A stretch of DNA of 53,345 nt from Candidatus Rokubacteria bacterium 13_2_20CM_69_15_1 (GTDB taxonomy: Bacteria; Methylomirabilota; Methylomirabilia; Rokubacteriales; CSP1-6), in the NCBI GenBank assembly GCA_001914535.1, contig MNCR01000096.1, positions 27,433 through 80,777 of the forward strand. Direction: 5' to 3'. The position numbers and the translations under genes were made by a program. The notes beneath the pieces were generated by a model, which worked only from the letters and a program-made list of their open reading frames with translations, had not been told where the DNA came from and did not search any database. Positions within the stretch are counted from its first letter, which is position 1; every line of letters begins with the position of its first letter. Positions 24,152 through 32,657 of the stretch are shown piece by piece.

Positions 24152-25547
24152 CTGGACGATCGCGACGCTCGGCCGCGAGATCGCGGCCCGCCAGGTTTCA
24201 CCCGTCGAGGTGACGCGCGAGTGCCTGGAGCGCGTCGCGCGGCTCGACGGCAAGATCCGGAGCTTCATCACGGTCGACGCGGAGGGCGCCCTCGCGACGG
24301 CGCGAGAGCTCGAGGCCGAGCTGTCCGCCGGCCTCTCGCGCGGGCCGTTCCACGGCATTCCGCTCGCCTACAAGGACCTCTGCCACGTCCGCGGGCTGCC
24401 GACCTCGTGCGGCACGGTCACGCGCGAGTACTTTACGTCCGAGCACGAGTGCACCGCCGTGTGCCGCCTGCGCGACGGCGGCGCCGTGACGCTCGGCAAG
24501 CTCAACATGACGGAGCTCGCGCTCGGGCCCTTCGGGGACAACGCCCACCACGGTGACGTCCAGAACCCGTGGCGGCCTGGTCACGTCGCGGGCGGCTCGT
24601 CGAGCGGCTCGGCGGCCGCGGTCGCCGCGGGGTTCGTCCTCGGGACGCTCGGCAGCGACACGGGAGGCTCGATCCGGCTGCCCGCGGCCTGCTGCGGCGT
24701 CGTCGGGCTCAAGCCGACGTACGGGCGCGTGAGTCGGGCGGGCGTGATGCCGCTGTCGTGGTCGCTCGACCACATCGGGCCCCTCGCGCGCACCGTGGCG
24801 GACGCGGCGCTCGTGCTCGGCATGATTGCCGGCCACGACCCGCACGACGCGACGTCGAGCCGGCGGGGCGTGCCCTACTACGAGCGGTTGCTCGACACAC
24901 CCGTCGACGGCCTCCGCGTCGGGCTTCCCGAGAATTATTTCTTCGACGGGCTCGACGGCGTGATGGACGCGGCGGTCCGTGCCGCGGCGCGGGTCCTCGA
25001 GGGGCTCGGCGCCGAGGTCGTGACCACCCGCGTCCCCGACCCGCGGCCCGTCGTCGACGTGTCGAACGTCATCGCCCGCGCCGAGTCCTCCGCGATCCAC
25101 GCGCGGATCGTCCGCGAGCGGCCGCACGAGCTCCAGCCGGCGGTGCGAGCGCGGCTCGAGGTCGGCTTCCACATCTCGGCGCACGACTACCTCCAGGCTC
25201 TCCGCCTGCGCGCCCGCTACGCGCGGGACTTCGTCGCCCAGGTGTTCGCGGGACTGGATGCGCTGCTGGCGCCCGTGATCCCCGAACCCGCGCCGCCGCT
25301 GGAGGCGGTCAAGGCGGGAACCGTGGAAGAGATCGTCAGCCGGATGGGCCGGTTCTCGCGCCTGACGCGCCCCTTCAACGGCCTCGGGCTGCCGGCGCTC
25401 TCCGTCCCGTGCGGCTTCTCGGGGGACGGCCGCCCGCTCGCGGTCCAGATCGTGGGTCGTCCCTTCGACGAGGCGACGGTGCTCCGCCTCGGCCACGCCT
25501 ACGAGCGCGCGACCGACTGGGGCGCGCGACGCCCGGCGCTCGCCTGA
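24144..25547 (+). CDS. Amidase-signature family hydrolase
   Basis: The 467-residue amidase has the complete Ser-cisSer-Lys triad: K77 in LAYKDL, cis-Ser S152 in VAGGSSSGSAAAV, and nucleophile S176 in GSDTGGSIRLPAACCGVVGLKPTYGRVS. Spacing matches GatA (Lys79, Ser154, Ser178 in S. aureus) shifted by two. It could be a GatA paralogue or a catabolic amidase; the absence of gatB next to it favours the latter. GTG at 24144 overlaps the small upstream ORF by 8 nt. Confidence 0.92.
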   Translation: MTDWTIATLGREIAARQVSPVEVTRECLERVARLDGKIRSFITVDAEGALATARELEAELSAGLSRGPFHGIPLAYKDLCHVRGLPTSCGTVTREYFTSEHECTAVCRLRDGGAVTLGKLNMTELALGPFGDNAHHGDVQNPWRPGHVAGGSSSGSAAAVAAGFVLGTLGSDTGGSIRLPAACCGVVGLKPTYGRVSRAGVMPLSWSLDHIGPLARTVADAALVLGMIAGHDPHDATSSRRGVPYYERLLDTPVDGLRVGLPENYFFDGLDGVMDAAVRAAARVLEGLGAEVVTTRVPDPRPVVDVSNVIARAESSAIHARIVRERPHELQPAVRARLEVGFHISAHDYLQALRLRARYARDFVAQVFAGLDALLAPVIPEPAPPLEAVKAGTVEEIVSRMGRFSRLTRPFNGLGLPALSVPCGFSGDGRPLAVQIVGRPFDEATVLRLGHAYERATDWGARRPALA

Positions 25548-25563
25548 CGCCCGCCGCTCCGTC

Positions 25564-26364
25564 GTGGACCAGAGAGCCCTCGGCCCGCCGCGCCTCTGGC
25601 CGGTCTTCGCCGCCTACGTCGTGGCCTTCGCGTCGATCGTGGTCCTGTCGCTCGTGGCGGCGAGCACGTTGCGCGCGATGTACCCGGACGTCCCCGACCA
25701 CGCGCTCTTCGACGGGCTCCCGGGCCTGATCGCCGGCGGGCTCGCCTCCTCCATCGGGCTCGTGCTCACGGTCGGGCTCTTCAACCAGCCGCTCGAGCCG
25801 GTGCTCCTGCGGCTCGTGCCGGGCTGGGAGACGGGCAGCACGCTCGCGGTGATGATCGTCGGCATGCTCGCCCTCGGCCAGGCGCTCGATTCGCTGACCA
25901 CGCTCGCCGGGCTCGGCGACAAAGGTGCCTTGGCCGCGATCCGCAGTGCCATCGCCGCCGCGGCCGGGCCGGAGCTGTTCGTGGCGGTCCTCGTCATCGG
26001 CGTGCTCGCCGGCTCCGCCGAGGAGCTGTTCTTCCGCGGGTACATGCAGACGCGTCTCGGCCAGCGGGTGCCGCCTGCGCTGGCCGTCCTCGTGACCTCT
26101 CTGGCCTTCGGGCTCCTCCACCTCGAGTGGATCCACGCCCTGCTCGCCTTCGTCCTCGGGCTCTACCTCGGGTGGATCACCGAGATCGCCGGGAGCGCCT
26201 TGCCCGCGATCGCGTGCCATGTGATCAACAACGCGCTCTTCACCGTGCTCACCGCGCTCGTCGGCACCGTCGCGGGCGCGGGACCGAACGCGGCGCTGCT
26301 CGCCGGGTGCGGATGCGTGTTCGTGGGCGCGGTCGTCTGGCTGCGACACTGCCGGACGTGGTAG
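25564..26364 (+). CDS. CPBP-family intramembrane metalloprotease
   Basis: The 266-residue membrane protein has about seven to eight helices and the three CPBP (Abi/CaaX protease-like) motifs: E153-E154-x3-R158 in SAEELFFRGY, H186 in FGLLHLEW, and H219-x3-N223 in CHVINN. These residues form the intramembrane active site. Bacterial members have roles in peptide processing, bacteriocin immunity or prenyl-protein cleavage; the substrate here is unknown. It starts with GTG 16 nt after the amidase. Confidence 0.9.
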   Translation: MDQRALGPPRLWPVFAAYVVAFASIVVLSLVAASTLRAMYPDVPDHALFDGLPGLIAGGLASSIGLVLTVGLFNQPLEPVLLRLVPGWETGSTLAVMIVGMLALGQALDSLTTLAGLGDKGALAAIRSAIAAAAGPELFVAVLVIGVLAGSAEELFFRGYMQTRLGQRVPPALAVLVTSLAFGLLHLEWIHALLAFVLGLYLGWITEIAGSALPAIACHVINNALFTVLTALVGTVAGAGPNAALLAGCGCVFVGAVVWLRHCRTW

Positions 26365-26395
26365 CCTTGGCCGACCGTCCGGTCGTCGAACAACA

Positions 26396-27157
26396 GTGAG
26401 CGGTGACGCCACACGCCTCGCAGAGCTTTTCGATCGCGCCCGGCGCGCCGTCGCGTTCACGGGCGCCGGCGTCAGCACCGAGTCGGGCATCCCCGACTTC
26501 AGGAGCCCGGGCGGGATCTGGGACCGCTTCGACCCCAACGAGTTTACCTACGCGAACTTCATCGGGAGCCTCGAGGGGCGGCGAAAGTACTGGGAGCTCG
26601 GCCGGGTGACGTACCCTGTGATCCGCGCCGCCCGGCCGAACGCTGCCCACGTGGCGCTCGTCGAGCTCCACGGGCGCGACCGCCTCGACTGCTGCATCAC
26701 CCAGAACATCGACGGCCTCCACCAGGCCGCCGGCCTGCCGCCCGAGAAGGTCATCGAGCTCCACGGCAACGCGACGCGCGCGCGGTGCCTCGCGTGCTCC
26801 GCGGCCTACACGCGTGACGAGGTGCACGCCTGGCTCGAGGCGGGTGACGCGGCGCCGACCTGCCCGGCGTGCGGCGGCATCGTCAAGCCCGCGACCGTGC
26901 TCTTCGGGGAGGCGATGCCCGAGGGGGCGATGGCGGAGGCGGAGCGGAGGGCGCGGGAGGCCGACCTGTTCGTCGTGCTCGGCTCCTCGCTCGTCGTCTA
27001 TCCGGCGGCCTACATCCCGTTGCACGCCAGGGAGGCGGGCGCCACGCTCGTCATCGTCAACCTCGCGCCGACGCCGCTCGACGCGCGCGCGGACCTCGTG
27101 ATCCGCGGCCGAGCGGGGCAGATCATGTCGGCGGTGCTCGAGCGGATGGACCGCTGA
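26396..27157 (+). CDS. NAD-dependent protein deacylase, sirtuin family
   Basis: This 253-residue Sir2 enzyme removes acyl groups from lysines using NAD+. Seen: GAGVSTESGIPDFRS (NAD loop), TQNIDGLH, catalytic H123 in ELHGN, zinc cysteines C131/C134 and C156/C159, and GSSLVVYPAAY. The Tyr/Arg pair of class III desuccinylases is not evident (RRKYWELGR is there instead), so the acyl preference is open. It starts with GTG 31 nt after the CPBP gene and is followed 12 nt later by an SDR. Confidence 0.94.
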   Translation: MSGDATRLAELFDRARRAVAFTGAGVSTESGIPDFRSPGGIWDRFDPNEFTYANFIGSLEGRRKYWELGRVTYPVIRAARPNAAHVALVELHGRDRLDCCITQNIDGLHQAAGLPPEKVIELHGNATRARCLACSAAYTRDEVHAWLEAGDAAPTCPACGGIVKPATVLFGEAMPEGAMAEAERRAREADLFVVLGSSLVVYPAAYIPLHAREAGATLVIVNLAPTPLDARADLVIRGRAGQIMSAVLERMDR

Positions 27158-27169
27158 CCTGATCCGCGC

Positions 27170-27952
27170 ATGCGCCTCGAGGATCACGCCGTGGCGATCA
27201 CCGGCGCGGGCGGCGGCATCGGCCGCGCCGTGGCGCTCGCGTTCGCGGCCGAGGGGGCGGGCGTGGTCGCCGCGGATCTCGGAGAGCGCGCCGACGCGGT
27301 GGCCGAGGAGGTCCGCCGCGCGGGCGGGCGCGCCGTCGCCGTGCGGGCGGACGTGAGCCGCTCGGCGGACATGCGCGCCCTCGTCGAGCGATCGGTGCGG
27401 GAGTTCGGAGGGCTCGACGTGCTCGTCACGTGCGCCGGCCTGGGCACGGCCGGCCTCCTCCTCGAGCAGGACGAGAGCGAGTGGACGCGCGTCATCGACG
27501 TCAACCTGAACGGCACCTACCGCGCGATCCGCGCGGCGCTCCCGCAGATGATCGCCCGGCGGCGCGGGCGGATCATCACGATCGCGTCGGTCCTCGGAAA
27601 GATGGGCGGGTACGGCTTCGTCAGCGCCTACGTCGCCTCCAAGCACGGCGTCGTCGGCCTCACGCGCGCCCTGGCGTCCGAGCTCGGCTCGCAGGGTTAT
27701 CCCGGGATCACCGTGAACGCGATATGCCCCGGGTACGTGCGCGCCGGGATGGGCGTCGCGACGCAGGCCACCAAGGCCGGGCCGATGTCGGGCACGGAAA
27801 TCTTCGAGCGCTACTACAAGCGCCTGGTCCCGCAGCGGCGCATGATCGAGGCCGAGGAGATCGCCCACGCCGCGGTGTTCCTCGCCCTGCCCGAGTCCGC
27901 CGGGATCACGGGCCAGGCGCTGAATGTCGACGGCGGCTTTGTCACGTCCTAG
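27170..27952 (+). CDS. SDR-family oxidoreductase
   Basis: A 260-residue classical SDR: TGAGGGIGRAVAL, DVSRSADM, CAGLGTAG (variant NNAG), IASVLGKMG (Ser), SAYVASKHG (Tyr-Lys), ICPGYVRAGM and ITGQALNVDGGF. The C-terminal half, with EIFERYYKRLVPQRRM, resembles hydroxybutyrate-dehydrogenase-like SDRs, but the substrate is not readable. It is in the same transcription unit as the sirtuin and the NUDIX gene (12 and 29 nt gaps). Confidence 0.9.
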   Translation: MRLEDHAVAITGAGGGIGRAVALAFAAEGAGVVAADLGERADAVAEEVRRAGGRAVAVRADVSRSADMRALVERSVREFGGLDVLVTCAGLGTAGLLLEQDESEWTRVIDVNLNGTYRAIRAALPQMIARRRGRIITIASVLGKMGGYGFVSAYVASKHGVVGLTRALASELGSQGYPGITVNAICPGYVRAGMGVATQATKAGPMSGTEIFERYYKRLVPQRRMIEAEEIAHAAVFLALPESAGITGQALNVDGGFVTS

Positions 27953-27981
27953 CGCCGGATGCGTGTGAGCACGGTCCGCCG

Positions 27982-28557
27982 ATGACCCTCGACGAGCTGG
28001 CGGCGCGCACGCGGGAGCGGCTCGCCGCGCGGGCGCGGCGGGTCGTGGCCACGGGACCGCTCGTCCAGGCCGCGGTGCTGGTTCCCCTTATCGAGCGTGG
28101 CGGGCCGTATCTGGTCTTCGCCAAGCGCACCGACCGCGTCTCCACCCACCGGGGCCAGATCTCCTTCCCGGGCGGCACCGTCGATTCGCGCGACGCCTCG
28201 CTGCTCGACGCCGCGCTGCGGGAATCCGAGGAGGAGATCGGCCTCCCGCGAAGGGCCGTCGAGCCGCTCGGCGCGCTCGACGACACCGAGACCGTCGCCA
28301 CGCAGTTCGTCATCACGCCGTGGGTCGGCGTGATCCGCGAGCCCGTTGTCTGGCGGCCAGACGGTGAGGAGATCGAGAAGGTGATCGAGGTGCCGCTCGC
28401 CGCGCTCCTCGAGCCCGCGAACTTCCGGGTCGAGCACTGGACGCGCGACCGCGTCCGGCGTCCCGTGTACTTCTACGACTACGACGGCGAGATCATCTGG
28501 GGCGCGACGGCGCGGATCGTCAAGCACTACCTCGACCTCGTGATCGGCGCGCCGTGA
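27982..28557 (+). CDS. NUDIX hydrolase, CoA pyrophosphatase type
   Basis: The 191-residue protein carries the CoA-specific element VSTHRGQISFPGG directly before the NUDIX box ALRESEEEIGL, the arrangement of CoA diphosphatases (NudL/YeaB) that split CoA or oxidised CoA into phosphopantetheine and 3',5'-ADP. The helix of the box reads RESEEEIGL with the catalytic glutamates. ATG at 27982 is the first plausible start; upstream codons in the frame overlap the SDR. Last gene of the 23999-28557 plus-strand run. Confidence 0.9.
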   Translation: MTLDELAARTRERLAARARRVVATGPLVQAAVLVPLIERGGPYLVFAKRTDRVSTHRGQISFPGGTVDSRDASLLDAALRESEEEIGLPRRAVEPLGALDDTETVATQFVITPWVGVIREPVVWRPDGEEIEKVIEVPLAALLEPANFRVEHWTRDRVRRPVYFYDYDGEIIWGATARIVKHYLDLVIGAP

Positions 28558-28582
28558 GCGAGGCGAGCCGACGTCGGAGGTC

Positions 28583-29515
28583 CTATCTGCCGGCGAGGCG
28601 GGCCACGACAGGGGCGAAGGCGTCCAGACCCGCCTCGAAGATGAGGTAGTCGGAGATCCCCCAGCGGCGCCGGCGAGCCTGGAGATCGTCGACGAGCTGG
28701 TCCACCGTGCCGGCAAGCACGTAGGGACTCTCGAGAATGTCTTCGGGGTCGAGCTGGCTCCAGCGGCGCGCCAGCTCCGCGGCGGCCTGGCGGCGGTCGT
28801 CCGTGACGACGACCCGCTGCACCAGCGCGCTCAGCTCGAGCCGGTCGTATCGCTCGCCCGCCGCCTTGCGGATAATCTCAACCCGCTCGTCGACCGCCGC
28901 CGCCCGGAACGTGGCGACGTCGGGCTGGGCTCCGCCGCGCTGGAATGTGATACCCGTCAGGCCGACGACGTCAGCTTCCCGTGCGGCGAGGACGAGGAGC
29001 CGTCGCGCGTTGCCACCGATCAGGATCGGCGGGCGGGGTCGCTGGACCGGAAGCGGGTAGATCGCATGGCCGGTCACACGATAGTGCCGACCGGCGAAGG
29101 TGACCTTCTCGCCCTCGAGCAGTCCCTTGATGATGGCGACTGCCTCTGCCAGCCGCTCGACCCGGGTGGCTCCCGCATCGAAAGAGAGCCCCGCCTGGTC
29201 GTACTCGGATTGCGCCCACCCGGCGCCGAGGCCGAGCTGGAGCCGGCCATCGGTCAAGAGGTCCACCGTCGCGGCCTCGCGCGCGACCACGACGGGATGC
29301 CGGAGGTCGTTGTTGAGCACGGCGGTGGAGAGCCGGAGGCTCTTCGTTGCCTCGGCAGCGCTCACCAGGGCCGGGATCGGTGCCAGAACCTCGGCGAGAT
29401 GATCGGGCACGGCCAAGACGGCGTAGCCGAGGGCCTCGATCTTGCGGGCCTTGTCCGTCCACTCCGCCCGCGAGGCTGCGCTGCGGGCGACCACGCCGAA
29501 ACGGAACGGCTTCAT
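28583..29515 (-). CDS. LLM-class F420/flavin-dependent oxidoreductase
   Basis: The 310-residue luciferase-like TIM-barrel protein begins FRFGVVARSAASRAEW and contains YAVLAVPDHLAEVLAPIPAL, LGLGAGWAQSEYDQAGL, RPRPPILIGGNARRLL and the C-terminal DYLIFEAGLDAF. It resembles the F420-dependent subfamily with conserved VxDH and GxGWxxxEY. The cofactor cannot be settled from sequence, and no F420 biosynthesis gene is in the window. It is convergent with the NUDIX gene and ends 43 nt before sppA on the same strand. Confidence 0.87.
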   Translation of the reverse strand: MKPFRFGVVARSAASRAEWTDKARKIEALGYAVLAVPDHLAEVLAPIPALVSAAEATKSLRLSTAVLNNDLRHPVVVAREAATVDLLTDGRLQLGLGAGWAQSEYDQAGLSFDAGATRVERLAEAVAIIKGLLEGEKVTFAGRHYRVTGHAIYPLPVQRPRPPILIGGNARRLLVLAAREADVVGLTGITFQRGGAQPDVATFRAAAVDERVEIIRKAAGERYDRLELSALVQRVVVTDDRRQAAAELARRWSQLDPEDILESPYVLAGTVDQLVDDLQARRRRWGISDYLIFEAGLDAFAPVVARLAGR

Positions 29516-29558
29516 CCCACCTGCCGTGCGGTCCGGATTCGGCCCGCGCGGCTCGGCC

Positions 29559-30524
29559 TCAGGGCCACCAGAAGTAGAGGAAGCGTGGCCCAGCGCCCAG
29601 GACCGCCGGGAGCTGCATGAGCGAGCCCTCCATCGCGCCCGCGGGCGCCTCGGAGCGCGCGTAGTAGGTGGCGCGGTACTCGCGGGGGCGGCGGTACACG
29701 ACGACCCGTGCCTCCTCCACGCCGATCGCGCGCTTCGCCGCCTCGATGGCGTCGGGCATGTAGCCGACGCGGTCGATCAGCTTGAGCTCGAGCGCCTGCT
29801 GGGCCGTGTAGATCCTGCCGTCGGCGACTTTCCGGGCCGTCTCCAGGGGCAGCTTCCGGCGCTCGGCGAGCTTCGCGACGAACTGGTCGTAGAGCCCATC
29901 GATGACCACCTGGAAGATCTTCCGCTCCTCGTCGGTCATCGGCCTGAAGGGGCTCCCCATGTCCTTGCGCTCCGCCGACTTGATCGTCGTGGTCGAGAGA
30001 CCGAGCTTCTGCATGAGCCCCTCGGCGCTCAGCGTGACCATCAGGACCCCGATCGAGCCCGTCACCGATGTCGGATGGGCCACGATCGTGTCGGCGACGA
30101 GCGCCACGTAATAGCCGCCGGACGCGGCGATGTCCAGCATGACGGCGACGACGGGTCTGCCGGTGGAACGCTTGAAGAGGTCGAGCTCCCGGAAGATGAC
30201 ATCGGAGGCCGTGACCGTCCCGCCCGCGCTGTTGATCCGGACGACGAGCGCGCGCACGTCCCCGTCGTCGGCGGCCTTCGTGAGCTCCTCGCGGACGCGG
30301 ACGAGCAGCGGCACCCGCGGCGCGGACGGCGCGCCAATGACGAGGCTCGGCGCGCCGGCCTCGTCGGAGAGGAATCCAGAGATGTCCAGCAGGAGGATCT
30401 TGGCGCGGCCGCTGCCCTCGACCGTCTGCTCCCGCAGCGGTTCGATCCGCGGCGTGAGGTCGAGCGAGATGAGGGAGCAGCCCGCGAGGGGCAGAACCAG
30501 CGCCGCCGCGAGCCACCGTCGCAT
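29559..30524 (-). CDS. sppA: Signal peptide peptidase SppA (lipoprotein)
   Basis: The 321-residue membrane-associated serine protease degrades cleaved signal peptides. It has a lipobox LPLAGC16 at the N-terminus, nucleophile S135 in MLDIAASGGYYV, TGSIGVL, and general base K187 in AERKDMGSPFRPMT. The 52-residue Ser-Lys spacing equals that of B. subtilis SppA (147/199). It is the short, single-domain form. ATG 30524 starts at the lipoprotein signal; earlier in-frame codons would run into the divergent promoter. TATACT lies exactly 6 nt upstream, suggesting a leaderless mRNA. Confidence 0.93.
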   Translation of the reverse strand: MRRWLAAALVLPLAGCSLISLDLTPRIEPLREQTVEGSGRAKILLLDISGFLSDEAGAPSLVIGAPSAPRVPLLVRVREELTKAADDGDVRALVVRINSAGGTVTASDVIFRELDLFKRSTGRPVVAVMLDIAASGGYYVALVADTIVAHPTSVTGSIGVLMVTLSAEGLMQKLGLSTTTIKSAERKDMGSPFRPMTDEERKIFQVVIDGLYDQFVAKLAERRKLPLETARKVADGRIYTAQQALELKLIDRVGYMPDAIEAAKRAIGVEEARVVVYRRPREYRATYYARSEAPAGAMEGSLMQLPAVLGAGPRFLYFWWP

Positions 30525-30530
30525 GGGACG

Positions 30531-30540
30531 AGTATATAAT
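30531..30540. promoter_or_regulatory. Shared divergent -10 region, sppA and threonine dehydratase
   Basis: AGTATATAAT holds TATAAT on the plus strand (30535-30540, perfect) and TATACT on the minus strand (30536-30531). TATACT is 6 nt from the sppA ATG; TATAAT is 9 nt from the GTG of the dehydratase. Neither gene has a ribosome binding site. The two boxes share 2 bp, so only one direction can be used at a time. Confidence 0.6.
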
Positions 30541-30549
30541 CTCGCCGTC

Positions 30550-31524
30550 GTGATTGGCGCCTCCACGTTCACCGTCGACGACGTCCACGCCGCGGGCCGT
30601 CGGCTCCTCGGTCGCATTCACCGCACCCCGGTCATCGTGTCGGAGTCCTTCGACGACGCGAGCGGTTACCGCGTGTCGTTCAAGTGCGAGAACCTCCAGC
30701 GCGCGGGATCCTTCAAGATCCGCGGCGCGCTGAACAAGCTCCTCTCGCTCCCGGCGGCGGAGCGCGCGCGGGGCGTCGTGGCGTACTCGTCGGGGAACCA
30801 TGCTCAGGGCGTCGCGCTGGCCGCGCGGATCACCGGGACGAGCGCGGTCATCTGCATGCCGACCGACGCGCCCGCGCTCAAGGTCGAGGCGACCCGCGGC
30901 TACGGCGCCGAGATCGTCTTCTACGACCGGATGAAGGACGACCGGGCGGCGCTCGCCCAGCGCATCGCGTCCGAGACCGGGCGCGTGCTCGTGCCACCGT
31001 ACGACGACTACGCGGTCATGGCGGGCCAGGGGACGGCGGCGCTCGAGCTGTGGGAGGACGCCCCCGCGCTCGACGCGCTCGTGACGCCGGTGGGCGGCGG
31101 CGGGCTCATGGCGGGCTGCGCCACGGTGGCGAAGAGCCTCGCTCCGACCATCGCGGTGATCGGCGTCGAGGCCGACACCGCGAACGACACCTACCTCTCG
31201 CTGCGGAAGGGCGAGCGCGTCACTATCGCGCCGCCGCCCACGATCGCCGACGGGATCCGTGTCACGAGCCCCGGTGCGCTCACGTTCCCGATCCTCCGCG
31301 AGCGCCTCACCGACGTCACGCTCGTGACCGACGCGGAGATCGTCGCCGCCGTGCGGTTCTTGGCGCTTCGGGCGCGCATCGTCGTCGAGCCGACGGGTGC
31401 GGTGGGCGCCGCCGCGGTGCTCGCCGGCAGGCTTCCCCTCCCGCGCGGCGCGCGCGTCGGCGTGGTCCTGTCGGGCGGCAACATCGACCCCGACCTGCTG
31501 ATCAGAATCCTCCAGTCGAGCTGA
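30550..31524 (+). CDS. Threonine/serine ammonia-lyase (dehydratase)
   Basis: This fold-II PLP enzyme deaminates threonine (or serine) to 2-oxobutyrate (pyruvate). The 324 residues include the PLP lysine K56 in RAGSFKIRGA, SSGNHAQGVAL, VPTDAP-type MPTDAPALK, the phosphate loop VGGGGLMAG and VLSGGNIDPDLL. There is no C-terminal ACT domain, so it is a catabolic-type (TdcB-like) or serine racemase-like form. GTG at 30550 is taken because it lies 9 nt after TATAAT and starts VIGASTFTVDDV. Confidence 0.92.
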   Translation: MIGASTFTVDDVHAAGRRLLGRIHRTPVIVSESFDDASGYRVSFKCENLQRAGSFKIRGALNKLLSLPAAERARGVVAYSSGNHAQGVALAARITGTSAVICMPTDAPALKVEATRGYGAEIVFYDRMKDDRAALAQRIASETGRVLVPPYDDYAVMAGQGTAALELWEDAPALDALVTPVGGGGLMAGCATVAKSLAPTIAVIGVEADTANDTYLSLRKGERVTIAPPPTIADGIRVTSPGALTFPILRERLTDVTLVTDAEIVAAVRFLALRARIVVEPTGAVGAAAVLAGRLPLPRGARVGVVLSGGNIDPDLLIRILQSS

Positions 31525-31560
31525 CCCGATCGCCCCGTCACGGGTCGGGCTGGCGGAGAG

Positions 31561-31575
31561 GGGTCGGCGAGACCC
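31561..31575. terminator. Small hairpin after the dehydratase gene
   Basis: GGGTC-GGCGA-GACCC, with purines before it and GTTCCCTC after it, in the 186-nt gap between two convergent genes. Weak terminator candidate; the remainder of the gap shows nothing else. Confidence 0.35.
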
Positions 31576-31710
31576 GTTCCCTCGGCGCGTCTGCGGGCTC
31601 ACAGCGTGTGATGGAGTAGAGCCGCAACGGGCCATGCGGGCGCGTGCCGCGTGGTCGAGCGACGCCGCTGCGCCAGGCCGACGCGCGGCGGGGCGCTGCG
31701 GCCGAGGGAC

Positions 31711-32646
31711 CTAGCGACGGTGGAAGGGCGGGATCACCTCGTCGGCCAACCGCGCGAGCTGGTCGAGCATTCGCTCGGACGGACCCATCGGCCGCACGAT
31801 GAACTTCGAGGCGCCGCCCGCCACGTACTGCTCGAGTCGCTCGGCCAGAAGCTCGGGTGGGCCGAAGGCGGTGCAGGCGGCGAGCGTCGCATCGTCGACG
31901 CGGCCGCGCGGGACGAAGGGCGCCGCGATCGCGCGGGCGCGCGCGGGGTCGGGGTCGAGCCAGAAATTCACGAGGGCGCCGAAGTGGTCGCCGGGGATCT
32001 CGCGCCGCGCCTCCCCCGCGTACGCGCACGTCTTCTCGACACCGATCCGGAACTCGGCAGGGGTGATGAAGGAAGGGATCCACCCGTCGCCGAGGCGGCC
32101 GGCGCGGCGCATCGCCGCCTCGCTGTTGCCGCCGATCCAGAGCGGCATCGGCTGCTGGACGGGTTTCGGCAGGACCGTGACGCGCTCGAGCTTCCAGAAC
32201 TCGCCGTCGTAGGTCACCTCGTCCTCGGCCCAGCAGCGGCGCATGATGCCGATCGCTTCGTCCGTGCGGCGGCCGCGCTCCTTGAACGGCACGCCGGCGG
32301 CCCGGAACTCGCGCTCCTGCTCGACGCCGATGCCGACGGCCGGGAGGACGCGCCCGCCGGAGAGGTAGTCGAGCATCGCGAGCTGGCGCGCCGCGAGGAC
32401 GGGGGAGCGGAACGGCGCCACGAGCACGCTCGGACCGAACTTGAGCCGCCGCGTGCGCGCCGCGACGGCGGCCATGGCGACCATAGGCTCGAGGACGGGG
32501 GTGGGCGAGGAGAGCCGCTCGGAGAACCAGACCGAGTCGATCTCGGTGCTCTCGCAGGTCTGAATCACCTGCCAGAAGAGATCGCGGCCGTCTGGCGCCG
32601 CCGGCCACGCGCCCGGCATGACGCCGATCCTGTACTTGATCTGCAT
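31711..32646 (-). CDS. LLM-class F420/flavin-dependent oxidoreductase
   Basis: The 311-residue luciferase-like monooxygenase-fold protein starts MQIKYRIGVMPGAWP and has FSERLSSPTPVLEPMVAM, GPSVLVAPFRSPVLAARQLAMLDYLSGGRV, GIGVEQEREFRAAG, and LWIGGNSEAAMRRAGRLGDGWIP. This is the typical bacterial F420-like LLM subfamily, distinct from the 28583 protein. It lies 11 nt after the TPP-enzyme gene on the same strand, so the two are co-transcribed. The ribosome binding site is poor (C-rich), which suggests translational coupling. Confidence 0.87.
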   Translation of the reverse strand: MQIKYRIGVMPGAWPAAPDGRDLFWQVIQTCESTEIDSVWFSERLSSPTPVLEPMVAMAAVAARTRRLKFGPSVLVAPFRSPVLAARQLAMLDYLSGGRVLPAVGIGVEQEREFRAAGVPFKERGRRTDEAIGIMRRCWAEDEVTYDGEFWKLERVTVLPKPVQQPMPLWIGGNSEAAMRRAGRLGDGWIPSFITPAEFRIGVEKTCAYAGEARREIPGDHFGALVNFWLDPDPARARAIAAPFVPRGRVDDATLAACTAFGPPELLAERLEQYVAGGASKFIVRPMGPSERMLDQLARLADEVIPPFHRR

Positions 32647-32657
32647 GGGGGGGGCGT

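Noticed and set aside
29512-31635. Very long antisense frame over sppA and threonine dehydratase (minus strand, about 700 codons)
   Set aside because: It runs opposite to or out of frame with well-supported genes and has Arg/Ala/Gly-rich, motif-free translation. Such frames arise from GC3 bias.
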